Origin: a bacterium
Lineage (GTDB): Bacteria > Patescibacteriota > Saccharimonadia > Saccharimonadales > UBA4665
Direction of reading: 5' to 3'
Assembly: GCA_021804085.1 (NCBI GenBank)
Contig: JAJZKM010000005.1
Coordinates: 1 to 43,159, forward strand
Length of the DNA: 43,159 nucleotides
Below are positions 11,101 through 18,103 of the stretch, piece by piece. The notes under the pieces were generated by a model. It did no database searches. It saw only the letters and a program-made list of their open reading frames with translations, and was not told the DNA's origin. How positions within the stretch are numbered: position 1 is the stretch's first letter; every line of letters starts with the position of its first letter. The position numbers were made by a program, and so were the translations under genes.

Positions 11101-11480
11101 AGACGGTCAAGTGCTAATTCGTCTGCAGGACGGCTACCCGGAGCCAAATCAAATAAGTCAGGGTATGATCGTATTAGTTCGTTTCCAAAAGCATGATATG
11201 TGGATATTGTGACTTCAGCTCCAGGGCGTCCTATTAGTTTAGATAGTCGTTCTTTCATAGCTACCCTGCCAGCCTCAGAATAGGTTAGGCACAATATGTT
11301 AGCTGGAGTAGTGTCACTATTTCTAAGAATTTGACCAATTCTTAATGTAAGTAGTTGGGTTTTGCCTGTGCCTGGTCCAGCGATAACTAGCACAGGACCT
11401 TCTATGTGATCTACTGCTTGACGTTGTTCATTGTTAAGACGATCTAGTGCTTTTTGATATATCTTATTGTTGGCAGTCAT
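8196..11480 (-). CDS. UvrD/PcrA-like superfamily 1 helicase with RecB-type nuclease domain
   Basis: This ATP-dependent 3'-5' DNA helicase probably acts in recombination or repair. Its 1094 residues carry all SF1 motifs: AGPGTGKT (34-41), DEFQDTN, GDDDQAIYSFQGA, LKQNYRSG, SAHSAKGLEFESV and LLFVAASRAKTRL. The last quarter has a PD-(D/E)XK nuclease core of the RecB/AddB kind: GGKIDRM, VDFKTG and NQRQLYFYK. Helicase-nuclease fusions of this kind are familiar from CPR genomes and may stand in for AddAB or RecBCD. An upstream in-frame TTG adds one residue; I prefer the ATG. It starts 18 bases after ndh, so the two probably share a transcript. Confidence 0.9.
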   Translation of the reverse strand: MTANNKIYQKALDRLNNEQRQAVDHIEGPVLVIAGPGTGKTQLLTLRIGQILRNSDTTPANILCLTYSEAGRVAMKERLSKLIGRPGAEVTISTYHAFGNELIRSYPDLFDLAPGSRPADELALDRLTRKILSELDYDNPLKNDIYLKDIKTLIGGFKRALITPNTLKEVCHTNLIFAKEIDQIINDIIDPTIKMSKALISKYAQLFEVASGLNCPSINDVTPVKQVFIEQLEQALTTAQDNNNTPALTAWKNKWLEKDSSNRFRLQSPRVIRRLLAFADIYQLYNDQLEKEKLFDYDDMILIAIEGIETNLDLKYSLQEKYQYIQLDEFQDTNEAQFKLVKLLSDNPVNEERPNILAVGDDDQAIYSFQGAHYSHMERFYYDYRDVKLINLKQNYRSGTEIINFSRGLREQINEKLNLLPKVQKAFELNKPQQILRVDLNLDNEHLAWTANYVHSLIDKGESPQSIAIFAPKHQMLEEIIPYLHAKQIAISYERKDDILKDPLINNLLTCCRLVCALEDSDNISANNIWPEVLSYEYQSLPTELIWQLSATAKQTYASWTELLLNDPKTRNIALFYIRLSQISSYTSLETMISYLLGTADLLIEDNIQLTVNSKFYSYYFDNREGNEQWRLPGRLNILISKMREINEDFLTIRDMLEFTDGHLAAHIKISDNYSIKESEQSINLMSAHSAKGLEFESVILINFCDHVWGHSAQDQPSKITLPSNLAHIRIDNNNDDEKLRLLFVAASRAKTRLVMVGYKKTVSGKSAKKVVFLDESDNPEGSFNSKLLPRNKNTILTPDIDNIPVINAAHLWFDRHLDFTATERRDFLNAKLNKFNLTASKLNSYTNVINEGPKKFFIDSILGFPRPKNVAGAYGSAIHATLDWEFKNSIAKKDHKPLLEDIMAHFEFELRKAKLNQLEYTQNLKRGFNALGFYFPNNPIPIDKHDLSEESININLDGIRLGGKIDRMLINVSAKTIVIVDFKTGSSYSKWGSDVKSYHNQRQLYFYKFLVENSPRFKGYKVEAAKIQFIEPNPDSSIPQSLTLKFKSEEEQKLSELIKVVWEMIMRLDFPDTTKYKKSVAGIKQFENVLLEK

Positions 11481-11498
11481 CAAATATTGAAAGTGTAA

Positions 11499-12713
11499 TT
11501 ATTTAATTACTGGTTCACTGAACGGAGCAGGCCTCTTTGGCTGGCATACGGCGCAATTATCTTCAACGTTATAATAGGAAAGCCACTGACGTCCTGCTTT
11601 TAGCCAAGGTTCGTAGTCACTATATGCCCTAGCGTCTGCCGCCTGCCTGAGAGCCCAACCAAGACGACCGTAAATTCTTAATTTACCATATATTACTGCC
11701 GCCCATCCTGATCCTGCAGGTATAATTGTTATTGGTCGTACAGCCTTGTAGCTTTTCATATCTTTTCCTTCAGCGCGTCTTTTTAAATTTTCTGCGACAA
11801 ATGCTCCGTCTCTTAGAGCTGTTTGTGCCATGCCGCTGAAAGGTGTATTTGCATTATCTCCTAGTACAAAAATATTATCTTCTGCTTGCAGGTAGATATC
11901 AGTTGCTACATGGTGTTTCGGAGTTAAAATGAATTGATTGGCTTGAAAAAAAGGATTAATGCCGGTTCCGGCAGTCCAGATCACTGTGTGGCTTTGGATG
12001 GGTTTATCGCCAACAATTAGTTCATTGGCGGTCTGTCCCTGAACGGCTTTACCGCAATAAATTCTAACGCCTAATTTCCTCAAACGACGTTGAATTGCTC
12101 GAGCACTGTCCCTAGGTAGATTAGGCAGCAGTCTTGGCGAAGCCTCTATGAGATCTATATGAATCGGAACGGGATCGATTGAGTGCTGCTTCATTAGTCG
12201 ATGTAAATATTCCGGTAGAGCAGCCGCTAGTTCAATACCAGTTGGACCCGCACCTACGACAACATAGTTAAGGTCAGGGTGATGATCGTTAATTAATTGG
12301 TTGTGCAAGTGCGCTTTTAATCTTTCGACGTCCTCAATACTTTTGACGCCGTATGATAATTCTTTCAGGCCAGGAATATTAAAATAGTTCGTAACTACAC
12401 CAAGTGCAAGCACTAAAGTGTCATAGTTAAAGACCACTCCATCTTTAGTGGATATTGCTTTAGTTTTTCGGTCTAAACTAACAGCTTCTCCTTGAGCTAT
12501 CCTTATGTTCTTGCCATCTAATAGCTCTCGTAGTGGGATATAAGAATTAGCCCTACTACCTCCTGTCGCTACATGATAAAGTGTCGGATAATAATTAAAA
12601 GCGTCTTTATTTGATAATAATGTAATATCGAAGTGCTCGTCACTGGATAGATCTAGAGCAGCTTTAATTCCAGCAAAGCCTCCCCCGATTATTAATACTT
12701 TTTCTTTTGTCAT
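11499..12713 (-). CDS. ndh: Type II NADH dehydrogenase (NDH-2)
   Basis: This single-subunit flavoenzyme passes electrons from NADH to quinone without pumping protons. The 404-residue protein has the FAD-binding VLIIGGGFAG near the N-terminus, the second dinucleotide fold VVVGAGPTGIELA, and the FAD-contacting IFVLGDNANTPFSGMAQTALRDG. The C-terminal segment, with aromatic and basic residues, would lie on the membrane. The frame is open 20 codons further upstream, but the ATG at 12713 matches the fold start and has TAGAAT (12727-12722) 8 bases before it, as expected for a leaderless mRNA. It supplies the NADH entry point for the respiratory chain encoded nearby. CAVC near the C-terminus is unexplained. 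Confidence 0.9.
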   Translation of the reverse strand: MTKEKVLIIGGGFAGIKAALDLSSDEHFDITLLSNKDAFNYYPTLYHVATGGSRANSYIPLRELLDGKNIRIAQGEAVSLDRKTKAISTKDGVVFNYDTLVLALGVVTNYFNIPGLKELSYGVKSIEDVERLKAHLHNQLINDHHPDLNYVVVGAGPTGIELAAALPEYLHRLMKQHSIDPVPIHIDLIEASPRLLPNLPRDSARAIQRRLRKLGVRIYCGKAVQGQTANELIVGDKPIQSHTVIWTAGTGINPFFQANQFILTPKHHVATDIYLQAEDNIFVLGDNANTPFSGMAQTALRDGAFVAENLKRRAEGKDMKSYKAVRPITIIPAGSGWAAVIYGKLRIYGRLGWALRQAADARAYSDYEPWLKAGRQWLSYYNVEDNCAVCQPKRPAPFSEPVIK

Positions 12714-12780
12714 AATTATATATTCTATTTTTAAGTATAACTTTTTTTGTTTCGACAGACCAGCTAATTGCACTTACTCA

Positions 12781-12924
12781 CTACTTCGTAGACACTTCGA
12801 CTCTTGGAATAGTTATGTTTAATGTAGCACAGAATTCTTCAGGAGTTAGGTAGTTTAGTGCTTGGTGAGGACAGCAATCAAATTTAAGACACCAATAACT
12901 TTCGTTTTTGGATTTTCTTAACTC
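12781..12924 (-). pseudogene. C-terminal remnant of an IS3/IS481-type transposase
   Basis: A 47-codon open stretch reads KSKNESYWCLKFDCC and then PHQALNYLTPEEFCATLN before a stop at 12783-12781. The PHQALNYLTPEEF segment is the classic C-terminal end of DDE integrase-core transposases of the IS3/IS481 group. Nothing upstream in this frame continues it (TAA directly before), and no catalytic DDE residues remain, so it is a dead fragment. It lies at the 3' side of the two unknown genes and marks a place where mobile DNA has entered. Confidence 0.75.
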
Positions 12925-12987
12925 TTACCCTAAATTGCAGCAAAGGAATTAGAAGTAAAGAAGTTAGAAAACTTAAGACTTAAGTTC

Positions 12988-14502
12988 TTACCCCACCGAC
13001 AGACGCGCGTAATCAGCACACTCAACATACGAGATGCTTAAGCCCCGTATACGAGTACAACCGTAGAAATGTGAGTAAGGTACCCTAGGCCGGCCGGGAC
13101 TTAGAATTAAGTTGAAATGACGAATTTTTGATCTTTCATCAATATCAGGACCATTAAATTGCCCCGTCGCCTTAAGTGTTTGCCAGAATGTTAGAGCGTC
13201 TAATACGCTAGGTACTTTATATTTGAGATTTGGTGATTGTCTCTTAAGTGAATCTAGGATTTGAACTTGTCGTTCAACCGTATCGTAGCCTAAATCTGCA
13301 TTATATTTGTTCGGAATAAGACTGAAGATAACTGCTCCCTCGTCTGGATTAAAGCCAGATAACTGAGCCAGTTCCTCATCGGTTCTAGGCTCTTCGAAGA
13401 TTGACCTTTTGCCATCATCAATAATGGCATCATACCCCAGATTTTTAGCAAAAATGTTAGCCAGTGATATTAAGCTTTTAGCCGAGACCGTAACATTAGG
13501 TCTAGCTACAAGAGTATGTAGTTCGCCGTGCGTAATAATTCTTTCTACTACATAATCTAGGACACCGCTTTCTTGCCACTCGAGCATTTTGGCTTCAAAT
13601 AGCTCTCCAAATTCTTCTTTAGTTAGTAGTGAGTCATTCGCCTCCTGCGAGCCTCGTTTCAATAAGCTTTGTTCGATGCTGGCTGGTTCACGCCATCTAA
13701 TATGTTCGGCAATTTCATTGTAGCCCTTATAGCTGAATTCAAAGCTTTCACGGAGGTATTCTATGGCTACTTTCCTCTTATTATCGTAGTCACGCTTGGC
13801 ATACTCCTGACGCAACTTGACAAGGTGCGAGTCTTTTTCTTTCCCCTCGATCTTACTGCTCTCGTGCAAAATTCGTATGTCTCGGTCCACATTAACCATA
13901 GATAGTCCCAACCATCTAATGTACTCACGCTTGTCATACTGCTGACGCAACTCAACAAAGAGTGAGTCTTTTATCTCGTAGTCAAATTTCCTATAGCCTA
14001 GTCTAATCTCATCGCCCTCCTGGCTGATTGGAACATAGATCTGAGGTGAAATCATATAGTACTTGCCTCGGTCGATGGTGCTAACTACGCCATTGCTGAT
14101 GTATTCGTATTCGCCATAATAGACATTGTTTTCTTCGTATTTGTAGGCATGTATGCCCCCATTGTTGTCGGCGATGTATCCTTTAGCGAGAGCTACTTCG
14201 GTTTTGTCCATCAAATCTTCTCGGCCAACTAGCGAAAAAACGGCTTGCCTCAAACCATAAGCAACATTGTCTAGGTTGCTGTCGAGTGTGTTGTCTGGAT
14301 TGCTAACTGTGTGGTTGTAGCGGTTCTTAATGGATACGTGTGTTCCATTGCGGCTAATTTGTACCGACATACTTGAAGTACCATATGGATCATCACGAGC
14401 CGGGATAAGGCCAGTTAGATTGTAGCTGTCAGAGTCCTGGTCGTAGCGGCCAATGGTTTTGAGATAGGTCTTCCAGCTGTCACTGAGAGTATTCACTGTC
14501 AA
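12988..14502 (-). CDS. Unidentified 504-residue protein of an accessory island
   Basis: I do not recognise a family. The protein is soluble-looking and charged, with no signal peptide or membrane helix. A 17-residue motif occurs twice, at residues 178-194 and 223-239 (KDS-x2-V-x-LRQ-x-Y-x-KR-x-Y). The first usable start is TTG at 14502, then GTG at 14496; neither has a ribosome binding site. The frame stays open upstream, overlapping the end of the preceding gene, and the extra residues (NKYHILWLRHTEVADTKPAN) look protein-like. The gene may therefore continue from the upstream gene by a -1 frameshift. The base composition looks less AT-rich than the flanks, and a transposase fragment follows, so recent acquisition is likely. 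Confidence 0.6.
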   Translation of the reverse strand: MTVNTLSDSWKTYLKTIGRYDQDSDSYNLTGLIPARDDPYGTSSMSVQISRNGTHVSIKNRYNHTVSNPDNTLDSNLDNVAYGLRQAVFSLVGREDLMDKTEVALAKGYIADNNGGIHAYKYEENNVYYGEYEYISNGVVSTIDRGKYYMISPQIYVPISQEGDEIRLGYRKFDYEIKDSLFVELRQQYDKREYIRWLGLSMVNVDRDIRILHESSKIEGKEKDSHLVKLRQEYAKRDYDNKRKVAIEYLRESFEFSYKGYNEIAEHIRWREPASIEQSLLKRGSQEANDSLLTKEEFGELFEAKMLEWQESGVLDYVVERIITHGELHTLVARPNVTVSAKSLISLANIFAKNLGYDAIIDDGKRSIFEEPRTDEELAQLSGFNPDEGAVIFSLIPNKYNADLGYDTVERQVQILDSLKRQSPNLKYKVPSVLDALTFWQTLKATGQFNGPDIDERSKIRHFNLILSPGRPRVPYSHFYGCTRIRGLSISYVECADYARLSVG

Positions 14503-14564
14503 CTCATTAGCCGGCTTGGTATCAGCAACTTCGGTGTGTCGGAGCCATAGGATGTGATATTTAT

Positions 14565-15257
14565 TTAGCCGTTCGCTTGGGTTATTGAGGGTACAAAGAG
14601 ACGTTCATTGGACCGAAAATCTTGCTTATCATATGGCACAAACTCGTCTGTAGATTCAAATGGCCCAGTGAGTTCATACCCAACACTGCGGGCTAGTTCA
14701 TATGGATCTTTGGCCAGTTGCCTCTCATATTCAGAAACGTTTTTGTACCGCTGCTCGAGCGTGGCCTGTATATAGGTGTAATTATCTTTGAGGAGTGCTA
14801 AGGCACCGTGTTTACTGGGAATGAGGCGTTTTAGTTCATTGGCAAAACCGGGTTGATCCATAAAACTAGCCAACAGTTCCCTGGCAGCTCCACCAGTGTA
14901 ACCACCACCTTCCATAAGATCACCTTTAACGAACCGTTCACTAAAACGATTTTTAAGCGCGCGTAGATTTTCATTAGTGTTCTTTTTGCGTTCAGATTCT
15001 AGCTGTTCGACACCAACTTCTGGGGTTTGCAGTAATTCTGTAGCAGCAGCAATAGCCACCGCACCCATTTCGCCTGGATTCAAAGGCTTAGCCAGTGTCT
15101 CTAGTGTGCCAGGTATATATTCTTCAGCTGGTCCAAGCTCCTGATTAGCAAAGTCAATATGGGGCTTCTCTAGTTGCGCCGACATTTGCGCTAGCTCCGA
15201 AACCTGTAGAACCGGTTCCCGTTGAGGTAGAAACTGGATTTCTGGGGAGTTATTCAT
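14565..15257 (-). CDS. Unidentified 230-residue protein, first gene of the accessory island
   Basis: No family is recognised. The N-terminal third is rich in Q, P and E (LPQREPVLQVSELAQ). The middle has a charged helical stretch (LESERKKNTNENLRALKNRFSE) and then GGGYTGGAARELLASF. No membrane segment or signal peptide is visible. The ATG at 15257 is chosen over the one 8 codons upstream because it is the more protein-like start; neither has a strong ribosome binding site. It is driven by a promoter that carries an inverted repeat (next entry), and its 3' end overlaps the extended reading frame of the next gene. A regulated two-gene cassette or one broken gene are both possible. Confidence 0.6.
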   Translation of the reverse strand: MNNSPEIQFLPQREPVLQVSELAQMSAQLEKPHIDFANQELGPAEEYIPGTLETLAKPLNPGEMGAVAIAAATELLQTPEVGVEQLESERKKNTNENLRALKNRFSERFVKGDLMEGGGYTGGAARELLASFMDQPGFANELKRLIPSKHGALALLKDNYTYIQATLEQRYKNVSEYERQLAKDPYELARSVGYELTGPFESTDEFVPYDKQDFRSNERLFVPSITQANG

Positions 15258-15283
15258 AATGTATATCTTAGGTCGTTGCAAGT

Positions 15284-15316
15284 ATGTATACTATAATACT
15301 TTATACATTATGTCAA
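15284..15316 (-). promoter_or_regulatory. Promoter with putative operator for the island genes
   Basis: On the minus strand TTGACA (15316-15311, perfect consensus) and TAGTAT (15293-15288) are 17 bases apart. Between and across them lies an inverted repeat, ATGTATA at 15284-15290 and TATACAT at 15302-15308, with 11 bases between the arms. The position is ideal for a repressor that blocks the promoter. The repressor is not identified. Confidence 0.6.
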
Positions 15317-15464
15317 TTATGTGCACTTAATCCTTAAATTAAAATTAGTTATTAGGATATTAATGAATAGTGCTAGTTATATTTAACTTTATGATTTTCA
15401 TTCCGATTAATTCTGGTTTGTAAGTATATTATACTTGCGCTAACTAACTAATTTAGCTTAAGCT

Positions 15465-15470
15465 TATACT
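15465..15470 (+). promoter_or_regulatory. -10 element of the FAD dehydrogenase gene
   Basis: TATACT lies 9 bases before the ATG at 15480, placing the transcript start about 3 bases before the start codon. No ribosome binding site is present, consistent with leaderless initiation. No good -35 box is seen at 17 bases; TTGCGC at 15435-15440 is too far away. Confidence 0.5.
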
Positions 15471-15479
15471 GGATTATTT

Positions 15480-17171
15480 ATGAAACCAGAAGAAACTAAA
15501 ATGGCTACGCCAGATCTTAAACGCTTGGTTATAGATTCTGGTTTTAGGGGCGAACTTGATGATTCTCCAGTAACTATTGAAGCTTACAGCCATGACGCTT
15601 CCCTCTTTGAGATTAAACCAAAACTTGTGGTTTTTCCACGTGATAGTAATGATATTGAAACCCTAGTAAAGTTTATTGCTGCAAACAAAAAAACTATTCC
15701 TTCATTATCTCTAACGGCACGATCCGCTGGTACGGACATGGTAGGTGGCGCAATCAATGATTCGATTATTGTAGATTTTAGAAAACATTTTACTGAAATT
15801 GAGATGGTTACTAGGACATATGCTGTTGCACAGCCAGGTGTTTTGTATAGAGATTTTGAACCACGAACTCTTCAGCATGGTGTATTAATGCCTACTTTTC
15901 CGGCATCTAGGGACTTAGCCAGTATTGGTGGTATGATCGCTAACAATTCGGGAGGTGAAAAATCTTTGGAGTTTGGTAAAACCAAAGATTTTGTTAATGA
16001 ACTTAAAGTTGTTTTTAGTGATGGGATTGAGCGTAGCGTAAAGCCTATACATAAGACTGAGCTTGATAAGATTATGGCTAAAGATGACTTCGAAGGAAGA
16101 GTTTATCGTAGAGTATATGAGCTTTGCGAAAACAATTACGATTCTATTAAATCGGCTACACCGAAAGTTAGTAAAAATTCAATGGGTTATAACTTATGGG
16201 ATGTCTGGGATCGAGAAAGTGGAATATTTGATTTAACTAAGTTGATCGTTGGAAGCGAAGGTACGCTTGGACTTGTAACCGATATTAATTTTAGATTAGT
16301 GCCCGCCAAAACTCATTCAGGTCTACTGGTACTGTTCCTTAGAGACTTGGATGATTTAGGTGAATTAATACCCTTAGTTCTAGCTCATCATCCGGCAACC
16401 TTTGAAAGTTTTGACGATCAAACTTTATGGCTATCGATTCGTTTTATGCCGAGCTTTTTAAGATTGCTTGGTGTTAAGAGATTTGTCCATCTGATAATCA
16501 GTTTAATTCCTGATGGTTTGCAATTATTACGTGGTATTCCTAAGTTAATTTTGATGGTTGAATTTAATGGAGATAATGAGGAAGAAGTGCGAAACCGAAT
16601 AAAGGCATTGCATAGTGAGCTTAAAAAGCAAAAAGCTCGTTATGAGATCAATGGTTTTGAGGAGGACGCTACTGAAGGAAAAAGTGAAAAGTTTTGGGTT
16701 ATGCGTCGTCAAAGTTTTAATTTGTTAAGAAGTAAAGTTAAGGATAAACACACCGCACCATTTATTGATGATCTGGTAGTTAGCCCAGAGTATTTAGTGG
16801 ATTTTCTTCCTAAACTCAGAAAGATTATTGTTAAGTATCACCTATTTGCCACTATTGCTGGGCATATGGGGGATGGAAACTTTCATATAATCCCGTTAAT
16901 GAAACTTGAGAATAAGTCTGAACGCGATACTTTGGTTCCCGCTATGAAGGAAGTGAATGATTTGGTTTTAAGTTATCATGGTTCCTTGTCGGGTGAGCAT
17001 AATGATGGTCTGGTTCGTGGACCTTGGCTCGAACAACAGTTTGGGCCGGATATTCTCAGAATGTTTAAGGAGATTAAATTCATATTTGACCCAGATAACA
17101 TTTTTAATCCGCACAAAAAGTCCGACGCAGATTGGGACTATAGTTTTGCTCATATACGCGAACACTTTTAG
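15480..17171 (+). CDS. FAD-linked dehydrogenase, GlcD/D-lactate dehydrogenase type
   Basis: This 563-residue flavoprotein belongs to the vanillyl-alcohol-oxidase superfamily, which oxidises 2-hydroxy acids such as D-lactate, glycolate or 2-hydroxyglutarate. The N-terminal FAD domain has TARSAGTDMVGGAIN, the signature SIGGMIANNSGGEKSLEFGKT and GSEGTLGLVTDINF. The C-terminal catalytic half has AGHMGDGNFHIIPL and SGEHNDGLVRGPW, which hold the metal and substrate-binding His/Glu/Asp residues of the group. It sits 50 bases upstream of cyoA on the same strand, so it probably gives electrons to the quinone pool used by that oxidase. The substrate cannot be fixed from sequence; D-lactate from fermentation is a reasonable guess. 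No iron-sulfur cysteine cluster is present. Confidence 0.85.
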   Translation: MKPEETKMATPDLKRLVIDSGFRGELDDSPVTIEAYSHDASLFEIKPKLVVFPRDSNDIETLVKFIAANKKTIPSLSLTARSAGTDMVGGAINDSIIVDFRKHFTEIEMVTRTYAVAQPGVLYRDFEPRTLQHGVLMPTFPASRDLASIGGMIANNSGGEKSLEFGKTKDFVNELKVVFSDGIERSVKPIHKTELDKIMAKDDFEGRVYRRVYELCENNYDSIKSATPKVSKNSMGYNLWDVWDRESGIFDLTKLIVGSEGTLGLVTDINFRLVPAKTHSGLLVLFLRDLDDLGELIPLVLAHHPATFESFDDQTLWLSIRFMPSFLRLLGVKRFVHLIISLIPDGLQLLRGIPKLILMVEFNGDNEEEVRNRIKALHSELKKQKARYEINGFEEDATEGKSEKFWVMRRQSFNLLRSKVKDKHTAPFIDDLVVSPEYLVDFLPKLRKIIVKYHLFATIAGHMGDGNFHIIPLMKLENKSERDTLVPAMKEVNDLVLSYHGSLSGEHNDGLVRGPWLEQQFGPDILRMFKEIKFIFDPDNIFNPHKKSDADWDYSFAHIREHF

Positions 17172-17180
17172 GTTATAGCT

Positions 17181-17195
17181 TTAGCATTATGCTAA
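17181..17195 (+). promoter_or_regulatory. Perfect dyad before cyoA, candidate operator
   Basis: TTAGCAT and ATGCTAA are perfect 7-bp arms around a single T, followed at once by AATATATAC, which could hold a -10 element. It lies between the dehydrogenase stop and cyoA. The stem is too AT-rich and lacks a T-run, so it is a poor terminator. Binding by a dimeric regulator is more likely. Confidence 0.45.
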
Positions 17196-17221
17196 TATAT
17201 ACCCGTAAAGACGAGAGATAG

Positions 17222-18103
17222 ATGACTAAAATTAGAAAAAAGTTAGTGTTGAGTCTATTTATTGTTATTGTGCTAATTATTAGTGGTGACTATTTGAGTC
17301 GAGTTAGTATTCCGGTTCTAGAGCCTAAAGGGGTAATTGCCGATCAAGAGTTCAGGTTGTTAATAATTATTACTTTAATTATGTTAATTGTTGTCGTGCC
17401 TGTGTTTTTTTTGTTAGCATTTATTGTTTGGAGATATCGTGACGACAATAATCACAGAGGTAAATATACTCCAGATTGGGATCATAGCCGACTGATTGAA
17501 GGAATATGGTGGGGAATACCAACATTATTGATTATAGTCGTTGCGATTATAACCTGGAAGGCCACATATGCGCTTAATCCATATAAGCCTATTGCTTCAC
17601 AGAATCCTACGATCACAATTCAAGTAGTATCCATGGATTGGAAATGGCTGTTTATATATCCGAAACAACATATCGCTACTATTAATTACATTGAGTTTCC
17701 AGTTAATTATCCAGTTCACTTTTACATCACTTCAGATGCACCAATGAATTCGTTTTGGTTACCTCAACTTTCAGGTCAGATATATGCCATGGCGGGCATG
17801 CAGACGCAGCTTTATTTAATGGCTAATGTCAAAGGTACCTTTATTGGCCGCTCGGCAAATATTAGCGGAATAGGTTTCGCTGGTATGCAGTTTAGTGCCG
17901 TAGCTGTTAATGCCAATACTTTTAAATCTTGGGTAAGGCGTACTTCTGATTCTCCTGAAACTTTATCTTTATCGGAGTATAAGAAGCTTCAGAAGCCAAG
18001 TTTATATGTTCCGGTAAGATTCTTTTCTCGACCAGTTGTAGGTCTGTTTAACGCGGTTATCAATCAATATATGACCCCAGAAAGTCAGGCGATTAAACTA
18101 TGA
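17222..18103 (+). CDS. cyoA: Cytochrome bo3 quinol oxidase subunit II
   Basis: Subunit II of the proton-pumping quinol oxidase. The 293-residue protein has an N-terminal hydrophobic segment, two membrane helices (about residues 44-70 and 90-114) and a periplasmic cupredoxin domain with SMDWKWLFIYP, MNSFWLPQLSGQIYAMAGMQTQL and ISGIGFAGMQF, close to the E. coli protein. There is no cysteine at all: the CuA ligands are absent, as in quinol rather than cytochrome c oxidases. The lipobox cysteine that lipidates the E. coli subunit is also absent. Its TGA stop overlaps the cyoB ATG by 4 bases. Confidence 0.96.
   Translation: MTKIRKKLVLSLFIVIVLIISGDYLSRVSIPVLEPKGVIADQEFRLLIIITLIMLIVVVPVFFLLAFIVWRYRDDNNHRGKYTPDWDHSRLIEGIWWGIPTLLIIVVAIITWKATYALNPYKPIASQNPTITIQVVSMDWKWLFIYPKQHIATINYIEFPVNYPVHFYITSDAPMNSFWLPQLSGQIYAMAGMQTQLYLMANVKGTFIGRSANISGIGFAGMQFSAVAVNANTFKSWVRRTSDSPETLSLSEYKKLQKPSLYVPVRFFSRPVVGLFNAVINQYMTPESQAIKL

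Noticed and set aside
17222-18103. cyoA as a cytochrome c oxidase subunit II
   Set aside because: It has no cysteines, so the CuA centre is absent, and the cupredoxin motifs match quinol oxidases.
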